8,524 nt of DNA, from positions 1 through 8,524 of the forward strand of contig JAFGDC010000631.1 of the NCBI GenBank assembly GCA_016932295.1, written 5' to 3'. The translations under genes and the position numbers were made by a program. Numbering within the stretch: position 1 is the stretch's first letter; every line of letters starts with the position of its first letter. This DNA comes from a candidate division CSSED10-310 bacterium. GTDB taxonomy: Bacteria; CSSED10-310; JAFGDC01. Below the pieces are notes generated by a model. The model was not told the origin of the DNA. It was given only the letters and a program-made list of their open reading frames with translations, and made no database searches. This document shows, piece after piece, positions 1 to 5,635 of this stretch.

Positions 1-136
1 CGCAGGCGCCGCAATCGCAGCCCCGTTTGGCGCCAGTCAGGCCAAAGCTCCCACGCAGCACTTCCAACAGGCTTTCGCCACGGGTGCGGCAGGACACCGC
101 CGCTCCGTTCAGGATGAAACGGATCGTTTGCGCCAT
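1..136 (-). CDS. [2Fe-2S] ferredoxin-like small subunit of a molybdenum hydroxylase, 5' part only (N-terminal 45 aa)
   Basis: Reading leftward from ATG at 136, the frame stays open to the window edge. It gives a 45-residue N-terminus beginning MAQTIRFILNGAAVSC, followed by SLLEVLRGSFGLTGAKRGC and DCGAC. The pattern 'hhhNG ... LLxVLRxxxxLTGxKxGCxxGxC' is the start of the plant-type ferredoxin domain in small subunits of the xanthine dehydrogenase / CO dehydrogenase (CoxS) / aldehyde oxidoreductase family. C40 and C45 would be the first two cluster ligands; C42 is an extra cysteine in a variable position. These subunits are usually about 150-170 aa and carry two [2Fe-2S] clusters that pass electrons from the molybdopterin subunit to FAD. 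A strong ribosome binding site (GGGGAGAG) lies 3-4 bases upstream of the ATG. The gene was too short inside the window to appear as a long ORF. The family assignment is good; the substrate cannot be told from this fragment. Confidence 0.85.
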   Translation of the reverse strand, partial: MAQTIRFILNGAAVSCRTRGESLLEVLRGSFGLTGAKRGCDCGAC

Positions 137-212
137 TGTCTCTCCCCGGGTCGCCGCGAACCCCGTTCGTAATCCACCAGAAACGATACCAACATGGCAA
201 CTTATACCACGT

Positions 213-223
213 CACGGTCCGTG
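213..223. promoter_or_regulatory. Perfect short palindrome CACGG-T-CCGTG in a divergent intergenic region
   Basis: An 11-base inverted repeat (5-base arms around one central T) lies in the 189-base gap between the leftward ferredoxin-subunit gene and the rightward GTPase pair, about 50 bases upstream of the candidate -35 box of the GTPases. Size and place suit a small operator for a dimeric regulator, but a 5-base arm can arise by chance and no second copy is seen. The rest of the gap shows only the promoter listed separately. Confidence 0.2.
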
Positions 224-275
224 CAACCAACCACGCACAACCTCTGAAAGCAGTCCCCATCAGCCTCCCCGCCGA

Positions 276-304
276 TTGACGGAGAGCGGTCGTTACACTA
301 GTAT
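276..304 (+). promoter_or_regulatory. Sigma70-like promoter for the GTPase pair
   Basis: TTGACG at 276-281 (5 of 6 to the -35 consensus) and TAGTAT at 299-304 (4 of 6 to the -10 consensus) are separated by exactly 17 bases. Transcription would begin near 311, leaving a leader of only about 15 bases that still contains the ribosome binding site AGAGG (316-320), five bases before ATG 326. Position, spacing and direction all agree; it is not experimentally shown. Confidence 0.6.
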
Positions 305-325
305 GGGCGCAGCTCAGAGGCGATC

Positions 326-2062
326 ATGAACGAGGCCATTCGGCGGACATTGGAGCAGTTGGGCGGGGTGCGGGACAGTCTCCTGCTCTCCGGTTATGAG
401 AATGTGACACCGGTCGTACGGGAAACCGTACTTCTGTTGACGGTGCTGGACGCACGACTGCAAGCCGGGCTCGATGCGCCATTGCTGGTGGCGTTTCTCG
501 GGGGCACTGGCGTAGGAAAATCCACGATCTTCAATACCTTCATCGGCCATGCCGAGGCGCGGACATCAGTAATTCGGCCCTGTACGGACAGACCGCTGCT
601 GTATGCCCACCACGGAGATGCCTCCTTCATCGATGACCACCGCTTCCTGCCTTCCCCACTCATTGAACTCATGCCGGAGATCGTTCCGGAGAACCTGCGG
701 GTCATCCGGCACTCCGATGCACAACTCCAGGGAATCGTTTTCATAGACTCGCCGGATTTCGACAGCATCGACGGATTCAATCGGGACATCGCAGATTTCC
801 TCTTTCGCAGGTGCGACCTTATCGTCTTCGTCACATCCCCCACGCGATACGCCGATGAGGCGCAATGGAAGTATCTCAGGCGGGCCGCCGGCATGGGCAG
901 GCCCTTCTGGATAGTGCTCAACCAACTCACGGACATGGAAGTCTTGCAGGATCTCCAGGACAAAATGGACCGGGAAGAAATGGAAGCGGACCTGTATCAC
1001 CTACCATATGACGCCGGCGCACTTGAGTGTTTCATGATCACCGATCCGAACGGCACCATCGCTTCCCTGAAGGAGGGGCTTCTTCGCCAGGCAACCATTA
1101 AGGAGAAAAACGCATTACACGTGCAGGAAGTTGTGGATGGATTTATATCTTTCCAAAAAACGATTCTCCAGCACCTGGGGCCGTATCTGAGGGAGGAAAG
1201 ACGGGTCATCGGCGCCATGCGCCGTTCGCTGGAGGAGTTCCACCTGGAAGAGAGAGATCGGCTGATCGGAAGGTTGCGCCAGGTGATCGGCGATGAAACA
1301 AGGGACAAGATCAATCACTTGTTCAGGGAAAACATCAAAGCTTACGCCGATCCGCTGCGATACGTACGCAGAACGATAACAGCGCCACTCAACTATCTCG
1401 GCGAAGCCACCAGGACGCTCTTCGGAAAGCGAGTCCCGGGAGAGAACCGGGGAGAGGTCGCTGACCAGGTGCTGGACAAGCATCATGGCTTCAATCAAGA
1501 CCTCGTGTGGTCCAGCCTTAATCGGCTGCAGGGAAATTTCATTGCAATGACGGCGGATATTCCCCACCGGCTGCCAGATGCGTTCGCACGAGCCGTCCAA
1601 CAAGCGACTATACCAAGGCATACAGCCCTGGCCGTGTACCAGAACGGGAAACAGGAACTCACGGCGTGGCTGCGCCGCCACTTCGAGGACCTCATCTCCT
1701 CGATCAAGAGCAGAAAATCAGTGCAGTTGACTGTATTGCAAAGCCTGTGGATGGGTTTGATCGTCGGTATGGAGTTCGGAACCGGCGGCGGGTTTCTCCT
1801 CGTGGAAGGCGTTCTCGATATCGTCATGTTCCCCCTGATCAGTCCGCTCTTGCTGAAAGCCCTCAGTTGGGACCATTACAAGCTTCTGGTCCGGGAGGCT
1901 GGTCAGAAACACCAGAGGCTGTGTCTGCAGGTACTGGATGATCAATACCAGGCGTATGATGAACTCCTGCAGGGTCTGGGCTCGACAAGAGCGGATCCCG
2001 AAGGACTCGAGGATCTGGTAGCCGAGATCGAGGCCGCCCTGGTCAAGCAGGGATGGATGTGA
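326..2062 (+). CDS. Dynamin-like large GTPase, first member of a tandem pair, degenerate G4 motif
   Basis: A 578-aa protein I recognise as a P-loop GTPase but cannot assign to a named gene. Seen: a helical N-terminus (1-50); G domain from about 52 to 235 with P-loop GGTGVGKS (59-66), switch-I-like RPCT (84-87) and a G3 region DSPDFDS (141-147) where DxxG is expected. G4 reads NQLTD (199-203), so the aspartate of NKxD is replaced by Thr with an Asp one place later. A long, charged, mostly helical region (about 255-465) follows, then a glycine-containing hydrophobic stretch (about 472-512) that could be a re-entrant or paired membrane segment, and an acidic tail. Length and order (G domain, helical stalk, hydrophobic paddle-like segment) resemble bacterial dynamin-like proteins. 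Start ATG has AGAGG five bases upstream. Its stop overlaps the start of the next, related GTPase. Inferred role: nucleotide-driven action at the inner membrane together with its neighbour. The GTPase fold is secure; the dynamin relation and function are inference. Confidence 0.8.
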   Translation: MNEAIRRTLEQLGGVRDSLLLSGYENVTPVVRETVLLLTVLDARLQAGLDAPLLVAFLGGTGVGKSTIFNTFIGHAEARTSVIRPCTDRPLLYAHHGDASFIDDHRFLPSPLIELMPEIVPENLRVIRHSDAQLQGIVFIDSPDFDSIDGFNRDIADFLFRRCDLIVFVTSPTRYADEAQWKYLRRAAGMGRPFWIVLNQLTDMEVLQDLQDKMDREEMEADLYHLPYDAGALECFMITDPNGTIASLKEGLLRQATIKEKNALHVQEVVDGFISFQKTILQHLGPYLREERRVIGAMRRSLEEFHLEERDRLIGRLRQVIGDETRDKINHLFRENIKAYADPLRYVRRTITAPLNYLGEATRTLFGKRVPGENRGEVADQVLDKHHGFNQDLVWSSLNRLQGNFIAMTADIPHRLPDAFARAVQQATIPRHTALAVYQNGKQELTAWLRRHFEDLISSIKSRKSVQLTVLQSLWMGLIVGMEFGTGGGFLLVEGVLDIVMFPLISPLLLKALSWDHYKLLVREAGQKHQRLCLQVLDDQYQAYDELLQGLGSTRADPEGLEDLVAEIEAALVKQGWM

Positions 2063-3804
2063 TGCAGCACAAAACCGCGGCGTCCCGGTTGGAGGAGCTG
2101 ACAACGCTGGTCTCCGATCTTATCCAATCAGCGGACACACCGGAATGGCAACGGTACCTGGATGCACGGTCAGTGGAAGCACTACAACGCCTCGCAAATA
2201 CCATAGAGGCGTATCGCGCGGCGCTCCTGGTCGGATTGGTGGGCGGCACGGGGGTAGGTAAATCATCCATCATCAACCTCCTGGCGGGGAGCGAGATATC
2301 CGCCGCCTCGGTACGGCGTCCCCACACAGGAAGCATCATCGTCTACAAGCATGACGCAACCCCACTTCCCAGGGATCTTGCAGGGAGCGGACTTCCGCTG
2401 AGATGCCTCGATCATCAGGTGGAATCGCTGCGCCATATACAATTGATGGACATTCCGGACTTCGACAGTTATGAAGCACTGCATCGTGCGACGGTGGATG
2501 CGGTCCTGCACCATCTCGATCTGATCTTGTGGGTAGTGGATCCGGAGAAATACGGCGATCGGCTCCTGCATGAACTGATCACCGGCGAAGTTAATTACAG
2601 ACATACTTTTGTTTTTATAATTAACAAAATTGATCGTTTCTTCAAGACCGGTGATGAGGCGGACGGCAAGGCCCGTCTGGAGGCCGTGGAGAATGATCTG
2701 CTGGTGAAACTGGCGCACCACGGACTGCAAAGCCCCCTCCTCTTTTCCATGTCCGCCTCATGGACAGTCGCGGGATACCAGGGCAAGGGAGCGATGTACA
2801 ACGAATTCCGGGAATTCGCCGCCTTTGTCCGCGAACGATTGAACGCGAAACTCTGCCGAGTGATCAAGTCGGGCAACCTGCTGGCGGTCTTCGATGCGGT
2901 CATCGAGAGCTTCAACAATACGCGTGCAATATCCAGGCTCACCAGTGATGCCGAGGAACTCCGCTCCACCGCCGAAAACCTGGAACGAAGCTTCTGGTCC
3001 GAATGGCGGGGCGGTGTTCACCAAGCCGCCTGGCAACGGCTGGAGGAAAGTCCGCTGGCGCGGGACGTGCACAGGATCAGCGCACTGCAGATGCCGGGAA
3101 TCATGGGACTCGTCTCCGAGTTGATCAACAAGTTGGCTTCCATACAATGGTTCCAGCGGTTCAGGTCCCGCGATGCCGGTCCAAACCTGCTGTCCGCTCT
3201 GACGCGAGTGCGGGCGGTGTTGCTGCCGGAACGAACCACCCGACTTCCCGCGCCACCGTCCGCCAGACCGCAAGGCGCGGCCATCGATACCTTCTTGAGA
3301 CACTTCGAGGAATCAATGACGGCGGAGGAACAGAGGCTTCGGGGCGAGTTCTCAGGCACGATTGCGCGACGGCATTGGCGCTTCACCCAGCATATCCCGG
3401 CGGTACTGTTCATCGCTGCCGCGATCATGCTTTCCCGTGGTACATCGGGAACACTATCGGAAATCCGGAATGTTGGTGAATGGCTCAAACTGATAGTGCC
3501 AATTAGTGGTATTTATTTTTTAGAAACAGTGCTTTGGCGACGTTCTTACAAAATCGGCCAGCGTCGCCGATGGCATGCGTTCCTACGAAACGCGGACGTG
3601 GAAGCAAAACGGTTCGTGGAATCCGAAATTCTCGAACCCTGCCGTTACCGGGCAGAATCCTTGACCACTGCGGCGCTGGAGCTGTCCGCGGTGGTCGACA
3701 TGCGCGCCGAGTTCGAGACCCTGCGGACGCTGGAGCACACCCGCCCGGCACTTCCGGAAACAACGCAGCGGGTGGATGAAAACAGGTCACTTCCGTCTTC
3801 CTGA
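2062..3804 (+). CDS. Dynamin-like large GTPase, second member of a tandem pair, canonical G4
   Basis: About 580 aa from ATG 2062. An in-frame ATG at 2053 would add three residues, but 2062 is preferred because AGGGA (2049-2053) lies eight bases before it and it forms the coupled stop-start TGATG with the previous gene. Residue numbers here count from 2053. G domain about 57-235: P-loop GGTGVGKS (64-71), RPHT (89-92), G3-like DIPDFDS (133-139), canonical G4 NKID (191-194) and a possible G5 SMSA (232-235). A helical region follows, then a proline-rich linker (about 399-407) and two hydrophobic segments (about 448-461 and 478-495) separated by a short loop, giving a membrane hairpin. The C-terminus is charged and helical. 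It shares P-loop, RPxT and DxPDFDS with the upstream protein, so the two are probably diverged paralogues acting as partners. Two short stretches of AT-rich codons (2590-2637 and 3502-3534) stand out. No gene symbol can be given. Confidence 0.82.
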   Translation: MQHKTAASRLEELTTLVSDLIQSADTPEWQRYLDARSVEALQRLANTIEAYRAALLVGLVGGTGVGKSSIINLLAGSEISAASVRRPHTGSIIVYKHDATPLPRDLAGSGLPLRCLDHQVESLRHIQLMDIPDFDSYEALHRATVDAVLHHLDLILWVVDPEKYGDRLLHELITGEVNYRHTFVFIINKIDRFFKTGDEADGKARLEAVENDLLVKLAHHGLQSPLLFSMSASWTVAGYQGKGAMYNEFREFAAFVRERLNAKLCRVIKSGNLLAVFDAVIESFNNTRAISRLTSDAEELRSTAENLERSFWSEWRGGVHQAAWQRLEESPLARDVHRISALQMPGIMGLVSELINKLASIQWFQRFRSRDAGPNLLSALTRVRAVLLPERTTRLPAPPSARPQGAAIDTFLRHFEESMTAEEQRLRGEFSGTIARRHWRFTQHIPAVLFIAAAIMLSRGTSGTLSEIRNVGEWLKLIVPISGIYFLETVLWRRSYKIGQRRRWHAFLRNADVEAKRFVESEILEPCRYRAESLTTAALELSAVVDMRAEFETLRTLEHTRPALPETTQRVDENRSLPSS

Positions 3805-4015
3805 TCACCCGAGCAGCCGCGGACCGATACACTCTCATTCGCATCACGAACGCCGCGCTATTACGGCACAACCATGATTTCCAGACAGATGCGCCCTCAC
3901 ATCACGATGGATTGCCATCATACCGGAGAGACAGAAAGCGGCCAGGCGGCAATGGTACAGTAATCAGGATCGGGACGATCCATCCTGTCGGAGCGCTGAG
4001 CGAATCCCGGTCGGA
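3805..4015. other. Convergent intergenic spacer, no gene seen
   Basis: These 211 bases separate the convergent stops of the second GTPase and the polyprenyl diphosphate synthase. I see no ORF with a ribosome binding site and family-like protein. There are two small hairpins: GATGG/CCATC (3906-3919, loop of 4) and the better GGATCG/CGATCC (3967-3981). The octamer ATCAGGAT occurs at 3963-3970 and again at 4015-4022. No run of T or A typical of an intrinsic terminator follows either hairpin. Confidence 0.5.
3967..3981 (-). terminator. Candidate hairpin after the polyprenyl synthase gene (weak)
   Basis: GGATCG, loop GGA, CGATCC makes a perfect six-base-pair stem 35-49 bases beyond the stop of the minus-strand synthase gene. 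Read on the minus strand the following bases are TGATTACTGT, not a U-tract, so it is at best a weak or factor-assisted terminator. A competing pairing CAGGAT (3965-3970) with ATCCTG (3983-3988) exists. Confidence 0.25.
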
Positions 4016-5053
4016 TCAGGATAACCGTTGTAAAAGATGCCGGGTGATTTCTCGCAGTGCATCGAGGTACCGACTGGGCGGGAGATGCAGCAAGATCTCG
4101 GTGGCCTTGTCCGTCCATTTTTCCGCCAGCAACATGGTATCGGAAATTGCTCCGGTCTCGAAAACCGCACTTCTGATCGCCTCCAACGCCGTCAAGTCCA
4201 CTTCATCGGATTTCCCACCAGCGGCCACCCGCCTGATCGCCTCAACCAATTCCGGCCTGCGTTCCACGGCAAGGATGAGCGGATAGGTCAGTTTTCCCTC
4301 CCGCACGTCGCTCAGTACCTGTTTACCAAGAACAGGGGTTTGGGAGGCATAATCGAGACAATCGTCGATGAGTTGATAGACCGTGCCGATGGTTCGCCCG
4401 AAGCGTGTTAAAATGTTGATGGTGTGTGCATCGGCATTTCTGTACAGGGCACCGGCCCGCAGGGAATATGACATGAGCGAAGCGGTTTTCATTCGGACAA
4501 TCTGGAAGTAGGTGCGCCGGCGAAAGCACATCATGTTCCTGCATTGCAACTGGATCAACTCACCCTGCACCAGGACACCCATGGTGCTGATCATATCCTG
4601 CAGGATTGCCGTATTGTCCACCGAAGCCACCAGGTCAAGCGCGCGCACCAACACATGATCGCCGGCAAGAATCGCCAGGCTGTTGCCGAATTGGACATGG
4701 GCCGCCGGGAGTCCACGCCGGATAGTGGCATCATCGATCACGTCGTCATGCAGGAGCGTTGCCGTGTGAAGCAATTCCATGGCGGCAGCCAACCTGATGA
4801 GTTTGTCATCCGGTTCTGATTCACTGTCCACCAGCTTGGCGGCAAGGATGCACAGCATGGGTCGGATGCGCTTGCCGCCGGAATCGCTGAGCCGGCCGGC
4901 GATAGTCTCCAGAAGTGAATTGGATTGCTTTCTCTCGGCCGGTAGATACTGTGCGATATCCTGCAGTCGAGTCTTGAGATACTGCTCAACTTCACGAAGC
5001 CTCAACCGTGTCCGCAAGCTGGCCACTCCCGTGCCCCCACCACCCTTGTCCAT
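4016..5053 (-). CDS. ispB: Long-chain polyprenyl (octaprenyl/nonaprenyl-type) diphosphate synthase
   Basis: 345 aa from ATG 5053. The enzyme extends an allylic diphosphate with isopentenyl diphosphate to make the long polyprenyl tail of respiratory quinones, or another polyprenyl carrier. Numbering from this start: GGKRIRP (59-65) binds IPP; the first aspartate-rich motif is DDVID (103-107) within LLHDDVIDDATIRRG; KTASL begins at K189; the second motif is DDCLD (230-234) after YQLI; GKQVLSD and REGKLTYPL follow. The residue five before the first Asp is Ala, with no bulky aromatic there, which in this trans-prenyltransferase family goes with long products. Length is normal. A longer frame begins with GTG at 5062, but that codon overlaps the ribosome binding site, so ATG 5053 is chosen. 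It faces away from a glycosyltransferase operon. Family is certain; the chain length and the symbol ispB (rather than hepT or sdsA) are inferred. Confidence 0.93.
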   Translation of the reverse strand: MDKGGGGTGVASLRTRLRLREVEQYLKTRLQDIAQYLPAERKQSNSLLETIAGRLSDSGGKRIRPMLCILAAKLVDSESEPDDKLIRLAAAMELLHTATLLHDDVIDDATIRRGLPAAHVQFGNSLAILAGDHVLVRALDLVASVDNTAILQDMISTMGVLVQGELIQLQCRNMMCFRRRTYFQIVRMKTASLMSYSLRAGALYRNADAHTINILTRFGRTIGTVYQLIDDCLDYASQTPVLGKQVLSDVREGKLTYPLILAVERRPELVEAIRRVAAGGKSDEVDLTALEAIRSAVFETGAISDTMLLAEKWTDKATEILLHLPPSRYLDALREITRHLLQRLS

Positions 5054-5061
5054 TGATTTCA

Positions 5062-5067
5062 CTCCTT
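5062..5067 (-). promoter_or_regulatory. Ribosome binding site that fixes the polyprenyl synthase start at ATG 5053
   Basis: On the minus strand AAGGAG occupies 5067-5062, followed by eight bases and then ATG (5053-5051). The alternative GTG at 5062 shares its G with this motif and therefore cannot use it. Confidence 0.85.
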
Positions 5068-5087
5068 GGCGCCACGCTTAAAAAAGT

Positions 5088-5096
5088 AAGATAGCA
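5088..5096 (-). promoter_or_regulatory. Candidate extended -10 promoter for the polyprenyl synthase gene
   Basis: Read on the minus strand, TGCTATCTT (5096-5088) fits an extended -10 element (TGn plus TATCTT, four of six to TATAAT). No good -35 box lies upstream (TTCCAT at 17 bases is poor), as is common for extended -10 promoters. A leader of roughly 30 bases would include the AAGGAG ribosome binding site and a short U-rich run. Confidence 0.4.
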
Positions 5097-5268
5097 TCTT
5101 TCTCCATGCCATGGAATCGTCAGGCGGGAAGCACCCCATCCACGCTCCGCGCCTCATCATGGAACCTCATCGGATTTCACCTGCATCATTTGTAACGACG
5201 AAATCACCAGCCACAACGATCCCAATCAACCGCCAGTGATTGTTATTGTTTGTGACAGCAGGAAATTC

Positions 5269-5339
5269 TCGATGCAACGTGCACCGCCATCTCCCACCGG
5301 GGTCGCACCAGAAATCGACAACGTTTCGATGTAACGTGC
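5269..5339. repeat. Near-identical 14-base direct repeat (5269-5282 and 5326-5339)
   Basis: TCGATGCAACGTGC and TCGATGTAACGTGC differ at one base and lie 57 bases apart in the divergent intergenic region. A shorter relative, TCGACAACGT (5315-5324), lies just before the second copy. The placement between two divergent transcription units suggests a possible regulator site or the remains of a small local duplication; nothing in the sequence decides between these. Confidence 0.4.
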
Positions 5340-5512
5340 TGGCAGTCTGGGGATTACAAGGGTTGATTCTTCTTCGACCAGATCGGTTCGCCGATGTTGA
5401 TTTGACAGGCATAGTGCTCCGAGGACGGGGCGTTACTCCTGAAATGCATCCACCAGACCTGCATGATGCCTTTCCCAATCACAGGCGGAGGATTTGGGGG
5501 CGCCGGAGCGGC

Positions 5513-5541
5513 TTGAAAATACACACCTTGATTGTTAGAGT
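5513..5541 (+). promoter_or_regulatory. Sigma70-like promoter for the glycosyltransferase operon
   Basis: TTGAAA (5513-5518, five of six to -35) and TAGAGT (5536-5541, four of six to -10) are 17 bases apart. Transcription would start near 5548 and leave a leader of about 88 bases before GTG 5636. This also argues that the long N-terminal extension of the open frame upstream of 5636 is not translated. Confidence 0.45.
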
Positions 5542-5601
5542 TACGGTTCCTGGAGGGGGGCGAATCCTACGTTTCACGAACAGGCCTGACCCACCGGCCA
5601 G

Positions 5602-5621
5602 CAGCATTCACACAGCATTCA
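5602..5621 (+). repeat. Tandem 9-base repeat CAGCATTCA just before a ribosome binding site
   Basis: CAGCATTCA occurs at 5602-5610 and 5613-5621, two bases apart, so the period is 11 bases, about one helical turn. The second copy ends on the first A of the ribosome binding site of the glycosyltransferase gene. It may bind a protein on DNA or RNA, or may be chance. Confidence 0.35.
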
Positions 5622-5627
5622 AGGGGA
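5621..5627 (+). promoter_or_regulatory. Ribosome binding site that fixes the glycosyltransferase start at GTG 5636
   Basis: AAGGGGA at 5621-5627 is followed by eight bases and then GTG in frame with the membrane protein. The next in-frame ATG (5699) has its nearest purine run, AGGGGGTGGG, too far upstream, and it would begin directly inside the first membrane helix. Confidence 0.65.
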
Positions 5628-5635
5628 CGCCAGAC

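Larger units (their letters stand above)
5054..5635. other. Long divergent intergenic region between polyprenyl synthase and glycosyltransferase genes
   Basis: About 580 bases without a convincing gene. It holds a ribosome binding site and candidate extended -10 for the leftward synthase, a candidate -35/-10 promoter and ribosome binding site for the rightward glycosyltransferase, a near-identical 14-base repeat and a 9-base tandem repeat (each listed separately). The glycosyltransferase frame is open upstream to a TTG at 5240, but that stretch does not look like protein of this family. A reverse-strand frame at 5167-5478 is discussed under rejected items. Confidence 0.55.

Noticed and set aside
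27..329. 100-aa rightward frame across the left edge and divergent region
   Set aside because: Its first part is antisense to the clear ferredoxin-subunit gene, and the translation is Pro/Arg/Thr-rich without motifs.
394..1000. Long reverse-strand frames over the first GTPase gene
   Set aside because: They are shadows of the rightward gene: Ser/Arg/Pro-rich translations, no motifs, and the rightward frame carries clear GTPase motifs.
5053..5062. GTG 5062 as the start of the polyprenyl diphosphate synthase
   Set aside because: The codon overlaps the AAGGAG ribosome binding site; ATG 5053 has ideal eight-base spacing.
5402..5407. TTGACA as a -35 box upstream of the glycosyltransferase
   Set aside because: There is no -10-like hexamer at 16-18 bases downstream; the pair at 5513-5541 is better.
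5167..5478. Reverse-strand 103-aa frame ending in IGIVVAGDFVVTNDAGEIR
   Set aside because: The last part looks somewhat protein-like, but the first 70 residues are low-quality (Arg, Ser and Pro rich), no ribosome binding site or family motif is visible, and it lies in the divergent regulatory region. A decayed gene end is possible but not supported.
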